Assembly: GCA_002102555.1 (NCBI GenBank)
Contig: MCFL01000209.1
Location: 1-41,384 of the forward strand
Direction: 5' to 3'
Length of the DNA stretch: 41,384 nt
Source: Catenaria anguillulae PL171
Taxonomy: Eukaryota; Blastocladiomycota; Blastocladiomycetes; Blastocladiales; Catenariaceae
Shown: positions 10,827 through 22,235 of the stretch, piece after piece
How the letters are laid out: the number at the start of each line of letters is the position of its first letter
Position numbering within the stretch: position 1 is the first letter of the stretch
Position numbers and translations under genes: made by a program
Notes under the pieces: model-generated
What the model was told of the DNA's origin: nothing
Seen by the model: only the letters and a program-made list of their open reading frames with translations
Databases searched by the model: none

Positions 10827-13800
10827 ATGCCGCCGAAATCCTCGTCCTCGTCCGCGTGCGTCTCCCTTCCACGACTCTGTCGGCCATCCTGCGGTGTCTC
10901 GCGGGTTCTGATCGTGATTGGCCACTGACGGACCGCTCCCCCATTTGAGAAAATCATCCTAGACCCAAGCAGCGCGGCACATTGCACGCATTCTTTGCGC
11001 CCAAGGGCCAACCGGCTCCCGCCCGACCTGCACCCGCAGCTGCAGCGGGTAATGCCGCGTCAATTGCGCACCCTGGCGCCGCCCCAGAATCGGCATCCTC
11101 CACTGCATTGGCAGCCACAGAATCAGAGAATGCATCTGAATCGCCCATGCCTACTTCCTTGGCTGCGGGTGAAGAGTCATCCAAACGTGCGTACGCCCGC
11201 CCTGCCCCAAACCTTGCCTCAGGGGACACTGAACGTTTGATTGCTTTTCTGCTGCCAGCTTCCAAACCAAAGCCTGCACCCAAACGCAACCACGACTCGA
11301 CAACGTCGCCATCTGATGATCTCTCCTCCAAATCGGCGACGCCTGCTCCATCAGCTGCGAAACGTCGTCGAGTGATTGACGACGACGAGGATGACTCGTC
11401 GGACGACATGGACGTGGATACACCGCCCACAAGCGCCTCTGATGGCGATGTCAAAGCTGACGAGGATAGGAAAGACGGGGCAGAAGATGAACAGGAGGAC
11501 GATGGTGAAGAGGGCGAAAGTGAGGCAGCTGGGTGCGTCATAGGTCCTCTCCAGCGGCCCGCATTGTATCCATCGGGAAGGAACTGACTCGTGGTCGATT
11601 GTAGATCTTCCTCTGCCGCCTCCCGCAAAACTATCAACTGTCTCGCCAACGATTCGACCCCGCTCATGTATGCCGACCTGTGCGCCACCTTTGACCTGAT
11701 TGCCGCAACCACCAAACGCCTCGAAATCACCTCGCTTCTCGCCACCTTTTTGCATACGGTCATCACGGCACACCCGGCCGATCTTTTGTCGGCCGTGTAC
11801 CTGTGCATCAACCGACTGTGCCCGGAATACGAGGGCCTTGAGCTCGGCATTGGCGAGAGCATTCTCATGAAAGCCATTGGCGAGGCCACGGGACGCACCT
11901 TGCAAAAGATCAAGGCGGATATGGCTGAGGTGGGTGATTTGGGTGAGGTGGCTATGGCAAGTCGTGGGTCTCAAAAGACCATGTTTCAGCCAAAGCCGTT
12001 GGAGGTCGGCAAGGTGTTCAAGGTGCTCAAGGAAATCGCTACCATTTCGGGTGGATCGGTGGGTTCTGTTGCTTCTACCAGCCTTTTGCTGGCTCAATAT
12101 GCTGATTCGTTGTGTGGTGTTCCACAGAGTCAAAAAGTCAAGGTCGACAAGATCAAGGGATTGATGGTCTCCTGCCGTGGCAACGAAGCCAAGTACCTCG
12201 TTCGGTTCGATTGCCTCCATTTGATACTTGATGTTGCCCGACCTGCATGCCGACCTTGTACATTCTTTGTGCCCTAGCTCCCTCGAAGGTAAACTGCGCA
12301 TCGGGCTTGCCGAACGCACTGTTCTCGTATCCCTCTCGCACGCCTTTGTCCGTGCCCGCACCTCGACCTCTCGCAAACCCACCGACGATGCCCTGAAACG
12401 CGCAGAAGACATTGTCAAGGGTGTGTACATGGAACTCCCCTCGTACGACCAAATTGTGCCCGCACTCTTGGAATATCCGATCGACGAGCTGCCCAACCGA
12501 TGCCACTTGACGCCGGGCATTCCCCTCAAGCCCATGTTGGCGCATCCCACAAAGGCCATTAGCGAGGTGCTGGACCGGTTCGAGGGCAAGCTGTTTACGT
12601 GCGAGTACAAGTACGATGGCGAGCGTGCACAAATGCATTTGCTTGACGATGGCAAGCGATGCATTTTCAGTCGCAATTCCGAAAATCTGAGTGCAAAGTA
12701 TCCCGATGTATTGGCGCGGTTGGACAAGGTATGTTTGCTGAGTGTGTCAAACAGCAAGGTCGAGCTAAACGAACACCCTTGTGTGAACTAGATGTGCGCC
12801 GAGGACACAAAATCGTTTGTACTCGATTGCGAGGCGGTTGCGTGGGACACGGAGAAGCAGTGCATTCTACCGTTCCAAGTGCTCAGCACGCGCAAGCGCA
12901 AGGACGTCAAAGAGGAAAACATTACCGTTCAAGTGTGCATCTTTGCATTTGATTTGCTGTACCTGAACGGCGAGGTCCGTTTCATTGTTTATTGCTCTCT
13001 CTTGCGTTCCGTTTCCATTCACCTAGCTCATCGAGGTCTCTGGGCGTAGTCTCTCCTTCGCCACACGCTCCAAGACCGTCGTGCCTTGCTGCACGCGCAC
13101 TTTGTGCCCGTCCCCGGCCAATTCGCGTTCGCCAAGTCGATGGAATCCAACAACTTGGACGACATCCAAGTGTTCCTGGACGAGTCGATCCAGGGCAATT
13201 GCGAGGGCCTCATGGTCAAGACGCTCGTGGACGAGTCGAGTTACGAGCCGTCACGCCGGTCGCGCAATTGGCTCAAGGTCAAGAAGGATTACTTGGACGG
13301 CGTGGGCGACAGTTTGGATTTGGTGGTGATTGGCGGGTACATTGGTAAAGGAAAGCGCACGGGCGTGTATGGCGGGTACTTGTTGGCGTGTTTTGACCCA
13401 GAGGCCGAAGAGTATCAGGCCATTTGCAAGGTACCTGGCTTGTTTTCGTTTTGTTTGTGTGATTGTCGTCACTGACTCTCAAGCTACTGCCTTCTTTGAT
13501 GCTGTGCATAGATTGGCACTGGTTTTTCCGAGGAAGCCCTCACGACGCTTGCCGAGTCGCTCAAACCGCACTTGATTGACCAGCCCAAGTCGTACTACCG
13601 GCTCGGTGACGCCAAGGCCGATGTGTGGTTTGATGCGGTCCAAGTGTGGGAAGTCAAGACGGCCGACCTGTCCATTTCGCCCGTGTACCAAGCGGCCGTT
13701 GGGCTCGTGGATTCCAGCAAGGGCATTTCGTTGCGGTTCCCGCGCTTCATTCGCGTCAGGGACGACAAGGGCCCCGAGGATGCCACGACGGGCGAGCAGG

Positions 13801-13874
13801 TGGCCGACATGTACAATCGGCAGCAGATCAATTCGGCGGCGGGTGGCGGCGGAGGTGGGGATGATGACGAGTAA
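10827..13874 (+). CDS. LIG1: DNA ligase I (ATP-dependent)
   Basis: This enzyme seals nicks between Okazaki fragments in the nucleus (Cdc9 in yeast). I model seven exons: 10827-10855, 10963-11532, 11605-12204, 12278-12728, 12792-12974, 13050-13430 and 13512-13874, giving 858 aa in frame. Exon 1 is only 29 nt. Splicing places [16 protein letters not shown] at the N-terminus, a PCNA-binding (PIP) box like yeast QATLARFF, though the Gln is one residue further from the aromatic pair. An acidic, Ser-rich linker follows (about residues 50-200), then the DNA-binding domain, the nucleotidyl-transfer motif [11 protein letters not shown] with catalytic Lys511, [30 protein letters not shown] and an OB-fold ending in [20 protein letters not shown]. 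The tail is Gly/Asp-rich. All junctions are fixed by family alignment; the exon 1 junction is the least certain. Confidence 0.93.
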
Positions 13875-14183
13875 ATGTCTACGACGGTTTTGCGTTTGGA
13901 TTTCCATGAAAAATGGATACATTAAGAAACGAAAGAGTGCTGGACAGTCTGGTGGAGGGTTACATCCATTTTGCAAAGACGTGAGTCCAAATTTTGGATG
14001 GCACATGGCCAATCAATAAGAGCAATTCAAACAGAACATGAACAATATGAGTGAAAGCGGGTGGACGGGGAAGCGGGTTGTCAAGTCGAAGACTGAGTGT
14101 AGATTTGAACCACGGCCAAGCGTCTAGTGTTGCAGAAACACGGCGGCACTCCCCTCCCCCCCTCCCCCCATTTGGTCAAAGGC
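13875..14183. other. Convergent 3' region with a C-rich tract
   Basis: This is the space between the LIG1 stop and the stop of the minus-strand LEA-2-like gene. It holds a pyrimidine tract of C runs split by single T at about 14148-14170. No gene is seen. Confidence 0.5.
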
Positions 14184-15314
14184 TTATGACATGGCCATCA
14201 CGATCGTCTTGTTACCCGACGGCTGCTGGTCCGACTTGCACTGGACCGTCTCGCCACGCAACGTGGTCTTGGATCCACCGAAATGCCACCACTTTGTGGT
14301 CGCCCTGGTCCGGACCTCCAAGTCCAGCGTGATGAACCCGCGCGTGTTGCAGTCGTCGATCAGGGCCAAGACAACATCCAATAGTCCTGGTGCGCCACGA
14401 CTCGGCTCATCAACAGCCCTGGCAACAATCCTGGACGACAATGCGTGCGGTGCTTGGTTCACAGCGGCCAAGGGCGCTGACATCAGCCCGGAAGGCAAAA
14501 CGATTCCCGCGGGCGGATCCTGCTTGCCGGGCAACTGCAAGTCGAACGGAATGCGCTCAGACGCCTCCTCGTGCGACGGCAAGTCGAGCAGGTGGTCAAG
14601 TGTCGTGTACCCAATGGTGACGGGCGGATCAAAGTGCGGATACTTTGCCGCCACAAACACAGACACATTGTGCAAGTCGGTAAACAAGGGGTTCCAAATG
14701 GACACGTTGCCAACCAAGTGTAGCGTGATGGCAGGGCTGGGCGTGAGGACAAACTTGATGGGCGGGATTTTCGAAAAGTCGAGGCCGACAGAGTGGACAT
14801 GTACAGAAAGCAGGCGAGGGTACACGAGCATGGTGACAAAGAGCGATAGGCAAACGAGGCCAAAGAAAATGATCGGGCACAGGGAGGCACAAGTGCAGTC
14901 TGAGAGCGGGCTGCGTTTGGCAAGGTAGGCGGCGCGAACGCGTGGACGGCCAGATCCAGCACCATTGCTGTCATAGTTTTCGTCGTCGCTGTCGATTTGG
15001 TGGTGCGGGGTTGGCTGTTGCACGACGACATAGTGGTGGACGATATGGTGATGGTGGTGCTCGGTCGATCCGTTGGGGATGGTTGGGGCAACACCGGGCC
15101 CGAACGTGGCATACGACGTGGTAGACGCCGTGTTACCTGCACTGCCATCTCCCGGTGGAGAGTAAGGAGGAGGGAGGGATTGGGAGCCACTGCCATTGGT
15201 CACTGAGCCTGGTGTGCGAGGAAGAAGAGGGGCCTTGGCCGACGTCTTGGTGCTAGCAGGTTCGGCGGCCTGCTTGCCGGTGTTGGTGGCCGAGGAAGTG
15301 CGTTGGCGTGGCAT
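14184..15314 (-). CDS. Single-pass membrane protein with LEA-2-like domain
   Basis: The gene is intronless, 376 aa, with its ATG at 15314-15312. Residues 1-135 are Ser/Pro/Gly-rich and probably cytosolic. They include a His cluster (86-90 and 93-94, then 104-105) followed by an acidic patch (DSDDENYDS). A Cys-containing segment (SDCTCASLCP) leads into one membrane span at about 145-166. The rest looks like the LEA-2/NDR1-HIN1 fold: KIPPIKFVLTPSPAITLHLVGNVSIWNPLFTDL, i.e. a beta-sandwich with the N-x-x-x-W/N-P pattern seen in that family. Such proteins sit at the plasma or vacuolar membrane in fungi and plants; the function here is unknown. The domain assignment comes from pattern recognition and is moderately sure. 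Confidence 0.65.
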   Translation of the reverse strand: MPRQRTSSATNTGKQAAEPASTKTSAKAPLLPRTPGSVTNGSGSQSLPPPYSPPGDGSAGNTASTTSYATFGPGVAPTIPNGSTEHHHHHIVHHYVVVQQPTPHHQIDSDDENYDSNGAGSGRPRVRAAYLAKRSPLSDCTCASLCPIIFFGLVCLSLFVTMLVYPRLLSVHVHSVGLDFSKIPPIKFVLTPSPAITLHLVGNVSIWNPLFTDLHNVSVFVAAKYPHFDPPVTIGYTTLDHLLDLPSHEEASERIPFDLQLPGKQDPPAGIVLPSGLMSAPLAAVNQAPHALSSRIVARAVDEPSRGAPGLLDVVLALIDDCNTRGFITLDLEVRTRATTKWWHFGGSKTTLRGETVQCKSDQQPSGNKTIVMAMS

Positions 15315-15568
15315 TGCGGCGAGTGAGATATCGAGAACAAGTGGTACATACGCCAGTGAGCGTCTGAATGATTCGAGACGATGTTAATATGGCGGCATGT
15401 ATACATGATCCCAGCAGCACAGCACGTGTCTTAGCGTGCTTTGCGAGACCAATCACCATTGTCGGACGTTGGCCGGACATGCGCTGCAATGAAGGAGTGG
15501 GTGGTAACATGTAGATTGAATATAAAGCTAATGAGGTAATGCTAATAAACAGGAATACAACTTGGCCA

Positions 15569-16786
15569 CTACTCGCGGTGGACCCCCTTGCGCCCGTAAA
15601 TGTACTGATTGATGAATCCCACGTGGACATCCAACTCCTCTGCCGCTTCATTCACCCAAGAATCGCGCAGGAACTGACGCCCAACCATGACAAAGTCGGC
15701 CCGGCCCTCGTCGACAATGGCATTTGCCTGCTTTGGGTCCGTGATCAGACCGACAGCCGCAGTCAACACACCGCCAGACACACGCTGCCGCACTGCCTCA
15801 GCAAACGGGACTTGGAACCCGGGACCGGACTTGATCTTTTGCGAAGTGTGAGCTCCCCCACTGCTGCAGTCGACCACGTCCACACCAAGTGCAACGAGCG
15901 ACTCGACCACCTGCACAACCTCGTCCACGTCCCACGACGACTCCTCGACCCAGTCGGTGCACGACAAGCGCAGGAAAAGCGGCTTGTGCTCGGGCCACAC
16001 GCTGCGGACGGCCTTGACAATGAGCGTCAAGAACCGGGCACGGTTCTCGAGCGATCCGCCGTATTTGTCGGTGCGCTTGTTGGATAAGCTCGTCAGGAAT
16101 TGATGCGCCAAATAACCGTGCGCTGCGTGAATCTCGACAACGTCGAATCCGGCCTTGTCGGAGCGAACCGCAGCGTCCTTGAATGCCTCGACGAGTTCAA
16201 CGATCTGGTCTTCGGTCAGCTCGTGCGGCTGCGCATGCTCAGCGTCCCAGGCAATGGGCGATGATGACACAATAGCGTCGGGCCATCCACCGTCCTTTTC
16301 CTCAACGGTCCCACGCGCATTGGTCTCGTACAAAGGCCAAGTGCTTGCCTTGCGCCCGGCGTGCGCGAGTTGAATGCCCACCAGACCCTTGTGATGGTGA
16401 ATAAAGTCGGTGATGCGCCGCAGCGGGGCAATGTGGTCGTCACTCCAAATGCCCAGATCGCGCGGCGAAATGCGGCCTTCAGGCAGCACCGCGGTGGCTT
16501 CCATCACCGTCATTCCCACGCCGCGGAGGGCAAATTGGCCAACGTGGACGAGGTGAAAGTCAGTCGCAAACCCGTCTTGCGCGGAATACATGCACATGGG
16601 CGAAACTTGAATGCGGTTCGGAAAAACGACGCCCCGGACCTGGATTGGGCGGAAAAGGGCAGCGACCTCGGAGGATTGCGAGCCGGATTTGAGGGTTCCC
16701 GAGCCGGGAGTCACCTTTTGGGTGATGAAGAAGCTGCGTGGGTCGGCAGAGCCTTTCGCGGATTCGTTGGAGCTGGGAATGGTCAT
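15569..16786 (-). CDS. NADPH dehydrogenase, old yellow enzyme family (YqjM type)
   Basis: This FMN-dependent ene-reductase reduces activated C=C bonds with NADPH. The gene is intronless, 405 aa from the ATG at 16786-16784; the open frame runs 33 bases further but starts without ATG. The TIM-barrel motifs match the bacterial YqjM class rather than yeast Oye2: SPMCMYSA (Cys65 and Tyr67 near the flavin), EATAVLPEGRISPRDLGIWSD, GIQLAHAGRKAS, EIHAAHGYLAHQFL (the two catalytic His), NKRTDKYGGSLENR and ADFVMVGRQFLRD (phosphate binding). No targeting peptide is clear. YqjM-like enzymes occur in many fungi; whether this copy came by transfer from bacteria needs a tree. The physiological substrate is unknown. 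Confidence 0.92.
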   Translation of the reverse strand: MTIPSSNESAKGSADPRSFFITQKVTPGSGTLKSGSQSSEVAALFRPIQVRGVVFPNRIQVSPMCMYSAQDGFATDFHLVHVGQFALRGVGMTVMEATAVLPEGRISPRDLGIWSDDHIAPLRRITDFIHHHKGLVGIQLAHAGRKASTWPLYETNARGTVEEKDGGWPDAIVSSSPIAWDAEHAQPHELTEDQIVELVEAFKDAAVRSDKAGFDVVEIHAAHGYLAHQFLTSLSNKRTDKYGGSLENRARFLTLIVKAVRSVWPEHKPLFLRLSCTDWVEESSWDVDEVVQVVESLVALGVDVVDCSSGGAHTSQKIKSGPGFQVPFAEAVRQRVSGGVLTAAVGLITDPKQANAIVDEGRADFVMVGRQFLRDSWVNEAAEELDVHVGFINQYIYGRKGVHRE

Positions 16787-17609
16787 GTTGGAGTTGGGGA
16801 TGAGATTGTCCGACAGCACAAGATGTGGATGGATGATGGATGAACACAGATCTTCAAGGAAAACAGTCGGGGTCTTTCTGGTATTTCTACACCCATGCCA
16901 TTCCTCTTAATTGTCTCTTCGTGCGGGACGCAGTGCACATGTGGTGCAGGCATGCTTGCAGACAATGTGCCAGGCCCCGCCGTCAAGTCAGGCCTCGTGG
17001 CGCGCGTCCAAACATGGAAACGATGACAAATTGGATGATAAAGAACAGTCGTTTCATACCGTACACTTGACACTTTAAGCAGTACAATTACATCAGCACA
17101 TTGGGGCTGTGGACACCGCATCTACTCATGAGCTCGCATGCTGACAGAACTTGACACAGCTCGCACAACACATTGACTCAGTGAGAAGGATTAACCGTCA
17201 TCGCTGCTTTTTATACCCATACCCGTTTGCTCGTCGTCAGTATCAGAAGATAACCGGTTGCGGCGATGGTTTGGTTTGTCAGAGCATCGCTCACGATGTG
17301 GTTGTCGTAATCTCAAGCTGCTAGGTGGTACTACCTCGGACTCTGAGAAGTTTCGAACACCTTCTGAACATGCTCCAATCGGATCGCAGCTCAACGGGAG
17401 TCACAAAAGGTCCGGGCTATCTCCGCAGCTATCTCCATCTCTATGTGCTATCAGCGAATACGTCGGTGTTGTCCAACATGATGTGTTCCCATTGCATTGA
17501 TTTGTAGTGTGCGAGGTCAAAGCCCAGCAGAGAGAGAACCACAACGACTGGAGAGACGGCAATTACGGCTAATAGGTAAGTGAAGGTCAAAGATCAACTG
17601 CCACCATAC
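16787..17609. other. Gene-free region upstream of the old yellow enzyme gene
   Basis: These 823 bases lie between the start of the old yellow enzyme gene and the stop of SAC1, both on the minus strand. They should contain the promoter of the former and the 3' end of the latter. Small open frames exist but none has family features. I recognise no tRNA or repeat. Confidence 0.5.
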
Positions 17610-20074
17610 TCACTGGATCGGGCTCCCCAACCCCAACTCCCGATCCCGCACATAGTCGACGGGCACCAACCGCGGCAAATCCACCAACTCACGGCCAAAC
17701 CGGTTCAAAATGAACGTGAGCGCCAACGAAAACAAGAGCGTCGTGACGGTCCAAGTCCTGACAACCACGCCCGTTTCCCTCGCAAATACGAGTGCCGCCG
17801 AATACATGAATCCGGCCAGCACCACGGCCGCGGCCAGCATGCCATGAGCCTGTGTCATCTTGGGCTTTGCGAGCGGCGATTTGATGCCCGTCAACAACCC
17901 GCGCGTGCCATCTGCCTTACCTCCAGCAAGCGCAGGTGGCGACGCGGGACGATAGTTGCCCAGAAACAAGTCGTATGCGTCCTGGCGCGACCCATCCAAA
18001 AAGTTGTTCTTAATGTATCGGATGCACGAGTTGTACCCGTCATTGAGCGCACCCTGCTTTGTGCGCTGGCCCGTGCGCGTGTAGTCGGTTTTCAGGGCGC
18101 CCGTGCCAGAGTAGAGCACCGAAACAACGTCGGCGTTGTCGGCCCACATGTGCTTGAACTGCTTTTCAAAGTCGGATGACGGGTCGATCGAGGTGCCGTC
18201 AGCGAGGATGCCGAGGTCGCGCAGTTGGTGGATGAGGATGGATTTGGCAAAGACAGATTGGACAACGTTGGTGCTGGTGGTTACATTGTCGGGAATGTCA
18301 GTGGCGAGCGGGCCAGCAGGGATTTGGAAGGAGACCACAGAAAAGAAAAAGCGCGTACCGGTCGAGACAATCGATGCAATTTGTACGCACCACACCCTTT
18401 TGCTCCTTTTGCACAATAGGCTGGCCCACGCGCGGTAAGGTGCACGCCATATGCGATTGCTTGTTAACCTCGTCGGCAATTTGCTTTTCGAGCAATGCGA
18501 TTCGGTCGTAGCGCATCTTTTTGCACTCTTCGTGGAAGTCAAAGTGAATGTACCTGAACGATGGAGAGCGCAACGGGATCAAGTTAGAGTGCGCCAAGGA
18601 AGGCAGACGGATGGATAAATGATGCAAGAAGATAAATGTACTTGAGTTTTGGATCGTTCAACATGTCCACTTGACGCTTGAACTCGGTGCCCAGGGGAAG
18701 CTCGTATCCCTTCTTGTTGATGAGGTTGACCATGACTTGACTATCGCCGTACAATTGGTATTGCTCGTTGACGTGGTTTGCAAAGACTTGATGCTGTATT
18801 GTTAACATGTAACCGTGCTGTGGAGTCAGTGGCACGAATCTATAACGTAACCAAGGCTCACTAACGCGGCATACCGAATTGGGCTTTTGCACGAGCTCCA
18901 GAATGGGCGTGTACTTTGAGTTGGCCTTTTGCCTCCAAAACAAGGGGATGCTGCCTCGGATCTGGGTGTAGCTGCGCACATGGGTCACCATGTCGACGGG
19001 CACCTGGTAGCACACGACTTGCTCGGTTTCCACATAGTTGGAAACGTGGCCTTGGTCGTCAATGCCGCGCGAGTGGTAGCGAGTGCCCACACGGTGGACG
19101 CGCTTGCGCGTGATGAGGGCGTATTGGAAGACTTTGCGGTTCAGTTCAGCGAGAATGATTTTGACGTCTGCGTTGGTGTATGTGGCGCAGTGTAAGGCTG
19201 GAGAAAAGAGATGAAGCAAAGTACGCAGGAGGGAAAGCTATGCGTACAGCCGCAGATGACGGGAAGAATAAACCCATGGACCTCGGGGTAACTGGCCGAC
19301 AGTTGAATGAGTTTGGATTGCAAATAGTGGTTCCAAAAGAATCGGCGATCCGTCTGCCAAAGCAAAAGTCAGTGACTGTTCCGGACGTCAGATCAGAAAC
19401 CACGCACCCTCTGCCACAAGGGCGTTCCAGCCTCGGCCGCCTTTGCCTGCCTCATGTTGGCCTGCATGCTCGACGTCAAATCCCACGTGGTCGAGTAATA
19501 CATGTGCCCAAAGTTGCACGCCCGCTCCAGCAACCCCAAGTACTCTGCCTCATCCCTCTGCTGCTGCTCGGAAAGCGAGTACACGGACCGGTGCACGGGC
19601 AAGATGCGCGTTTCCTCAATCGCGTACACATCGTGCTCGGAATCAGGGAAAAGTCTGCCGACATGGCGCTTGCGGGTAATGAGGACCAGGTAGTCGCCGG
19701 CCAGAAGCGGAACCAGGCCCAAGATACCATCGGCTTCGATTGTTTCGTCGTAAAAGCCGATGGGGATTGAGGCAGCGGCAGGGTGGACAATGAGCTGGCC
19801 AGTGTCGCGGCGCAGGACGAGGCGCGGGTGGCCTTGGGACGAGGTATAGACGATCGGCTCGATGGTGTAAGTGTCCTTGGACACGTATCTGGTGGTATTT
19901 TTGAAGTGCCCGAGTGCCGGGTTAGCGTTCCATTGTCACAACGTCTCCATCAATCCGACGCAGTGAGGTGTTGCGTGTGTGGCGATGGACGGTAGGAAGG
20001 TGGCGCCAAGACGCATGCCACGGCGGGCAACAAAAGCCCGATACGCACACGCGGAAGCGGCCGTAAACCGACAT
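17610..20074 (-). CDS. SAC1: Phosphoinositide phosphatase SAC1
   Basis: This ER/Golgi membrane enzyme dephosphorylates PtdIns4P. Seven exons on the minus strand: 20074-20049, 19888-19408, 19353-19248, 19197-18875, 18793-18642, 18553-18359 and 18273-17610. They sum to 1947 nt, 648 aa, in frame. The Sac domain shows LAGDYLVLITRKRHVG, MYYSTTWDLTSS, DRRFFWNHYL, GSIPLFW, YIHFDFHEECKKMRYDR and the CX5R loop RTNCIDCLDRTN (Cys422, Arg428, built across an exon junction). Then come FKHMWADNAD and GTGALKTDYTRTG. Two membrane spans near the C-terminus (GMLAAAVVLAGFMYSAALVFA and WTVTTLLFSLALTFILN) match the Sac1 topology. The intron at 18794-18874 is free of stops in frame; I removed it because the spliced length then matches human SAC1 exactly. 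Exon 1 (26 nt) is the least certain. Confidence 0.95.
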
Positions 20075-20422
20075 GGTGACTTGAATATTGTATGATGGGC
20101 GTGTTGCTGTGGGTTGTCTACATGAAGAATAGGTCATGCATGCATGGCGACAAGTGCATTTGAATTTATGAAAACGTTTGCGCCGACTTTATGTCTGTCT
20201 ACTTAGCCACACGCAAAGATCTCAGTGTGGTGGCTCGTCGATCTGTCGCGGATTTTTTTTGGCATTGCGGTGTCTCACGATCAAATGAGACATTCGTCAT
20301 TGAACGGCAAAAGGCAATATATTGCGAATGTATAATAGTGAATGTGAGAAAAGGGGGAAAGAATATGCGATTCTGTAGATAAATCAAAGAACAGTACAAA
20401 TACAAAGTAAAGCATTATAGAC
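20075..20422. other. Intergenic region, SAC1 promoter
   Basis: These 348 bases separate the SAC1 start from the stop of the secreted-protein gene (both minus). The part at 20300-20422 is AT-rich and probably the 3' end of the latter. Nothing else is recognisable. Confidence 0.45.
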
Positions 20423-21262
20423 TCATTCCTGAACCTCATCCTCATTCTCCTTCAGCTCTGCCGTTTCCGTTTGCGATGGCATCGCTGTGGCAGTTGCAGT
20501 TGCAGTGAGTGGTGCAGTGGTAGTTGTAGTTGCGGTTGTAGACGGAGTTTCTGGCGCAGTGAGTTCTGGTTGTGGCTGCGGCTCATCCTGGACTGGCTCT
20601 GGCTGCGGCTCAGGCGCTGGTTCGGGTTCGGGGGCGGGCTCCTGCTCTGCTGGCGGGGCCGGTTCTTGCTCAACGGATGGTTCAGGCTCGGGCTGAGGCT
20701 CAGGGATATCAGCAACGGGGGCATCTGCGGGCGGCGGCAGTTCAATAGGAGGCAGCTCCGCCTGCGGCGGCGGCGGGAGGGAGCGAGCCGGTTGTTTGGG
20801 CCTAACTGGACGCAGGTCGGCTTTGGGAACTGCACGAGTGGCCTTCTTACTGCGCTTGGGCAGAGTGGTCGTCGACTTACGCGCGGTTTGTTTGCGGGCA
20901 GTAGGGTCTTTACGTGTCGGACCTTTCGAAGCCCGGCGCTTGGTCGCCGCACGCTTTGGCAATGCGCGCCTTTCTGGAGCCCTCTTGGGTCCTTGAGTCG
21001 AGGGAGTGCTACGCTTGGGAGGGCGAGGCGCCGGCCGAGGAAAAGCGCCACGAGGCACCTGCTGGCGCGAAGCTGGTCGTGGGGCTGGACGGGAGGCAGG
21101 ACGACGCTGGCCTCCGCGAGCAATTTGGCGCGAGACGAGAACACGCGGGTTGCCCTCCAAGAAGCCAGCCTCGTCGATCTTGGTAAATGGAACAGAAACC
21201 ACATGCACGCTCAACGTGGCAAGAATGATGGCGACGGTTGCAGTAAAGGCAAGGATGCGCAT
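20423..21262 (-). CDS. Secreted low-complexity protein, basic then acidic
   Basis: I do not recognise a family. The ATG at 21262-21260 gives 279 aa. Residues 1-23 (MRILAFTATVAIILATLSVH) are a clear signal peptide. After a short linker (FLEGNPRVLVSRQ) the chain is Arg/Pro/Ala-rich, then Lys/Arg/Thr-rich with repeated ARK/KR motifs (about 45-155). It switches sharply to a Pro/Glu/Gln-rich acidic part with PEPEP and PAPPAEQEPAPEP repeats (about 165-235), then a Thr-rich stretch and an acidic end (KENEDEVQE). Its strong charge segregation suggests a disordered extracellular or wall-associated polymer that could self-associate. The open frame extends upstream of the ATG, but that part lacks a signal peptide. 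Function unknown. Confidence 0.6.
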   Translation of the reverse strand: MRILAFTATVAIILATLSVHVVSVPFTKIDEAGFLEGNPRVLVSRQIARGGQRRPASRPAPRPASRQQVPRGAFPRPAPRPPKRSTPSTQGPKRAPERRALPKRAATKRRASKGPTRKDPTARKQTARKSTTTLPKRSKKATRAVPKADLRPVRPKQPARSLPPPPQAELPPIELPPPADAPVADIPEPQPEPEPSVEQEPAPPAEQEPAPEPEPAPEPQPEPVQDEPQPQPELTAPETPSTTATTTTTAPLTATATATAMPSQTETAELKENEDEVQE

Positions 21263-22235
21263 CTTGATGTATCGGTGTAATCGGAGCGGGGAACTGGGAC
21301 AATATTTTGTATCTGGATCAAGCGAGAGTGTATGGCAAAGGTCGAAAGTCGAGAATGAGGTGGCGATGAGGCAAGGTAATGTTCTGCAGCTGGGCGGTCG
21401 CAATTTGTAGCTGATCCGCTTCCACCTCGAATGCCAGATCTCGTAGGTCTCATGCTTGATCTCAACCGAGTGCTTTAGGGGGCTCGGCCGCAGCAAAGAC
21501 AAGCACCTGGAGCCGCTGCATTATCTGAAGCGGCACTCGAATCGCTGGAAGAATGCAGTCGTGAGCTTACGCTGGAGTCTTGGTGCGAACGCGTTGTTGA
21601 ACGCGTTGTAAACATGTAATTCGTGCACAACGAAGCCACATCGGCGGTAGAGTGGATGCATGCGACATGGCAAGTGACGATGAGATGGGTCCGAACCGCA
21701 GCAGCCTGCTTACTGCAAACTGGCGAGAGCGATACTCAGTAAGCTTGTCCGACATTGTCATTCAGCACAGTGAGCTCTAATGGCTGTGACATGCGGCAGA
21801 TGGCTTGGGTTTGGGCACGAAGTGTACGTCCTCGCCATCTTGCCTGTGCTTGACTACTCACACACTTCGAGATTCCCACATACATACGATTTGTCAACCA
21901 TGGTGGCCGAGCCTTGGTCCTTGAGTCTGTGTTTTTGTCATGTCACCCGGCCAGATTCAGTCCAAAAAAAGGCCGTGACGATTCACGCAAAGAAGATGTG
22001 AAACTTGCCTACGAACTCGCTGCCGATGTCATGGCTGACAGGCTTGCATTGCTGTTGCGAGATGTCTCACTCAAGACGGATCTGCTAGTCCGTCGATGGT
22101 CGTGAGAGCGCACCCTGCAATGGACAAGGCATTCAAAACCAATGTGACCTGATTCTGCTCTTTCGAATGGACAAACCCGATGCTTGATCCGACTTTTGCG
22201 AAATCATCTGCACCTCAGCTCAACCAACCCTCATC
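21263..22235. other. Divergent intergenic region before the Hsp12-family pair
   Basis: About 970 bases lie between the starts of the secreted-protein gene (-) and the first Hsp12-family gene (+). Promoters for both should be here. I see no convincing heat-shock element or run of STRE (AGGGG) sites near 22236, and no gene. Confidence 0.5.

Noticed and set aside
11351-12757. A 468-codon minus-strand open frame over DNA ligase I.
   Set aside because: It is antisense to well-conserved ligase exons and introns and has no recognisable content.
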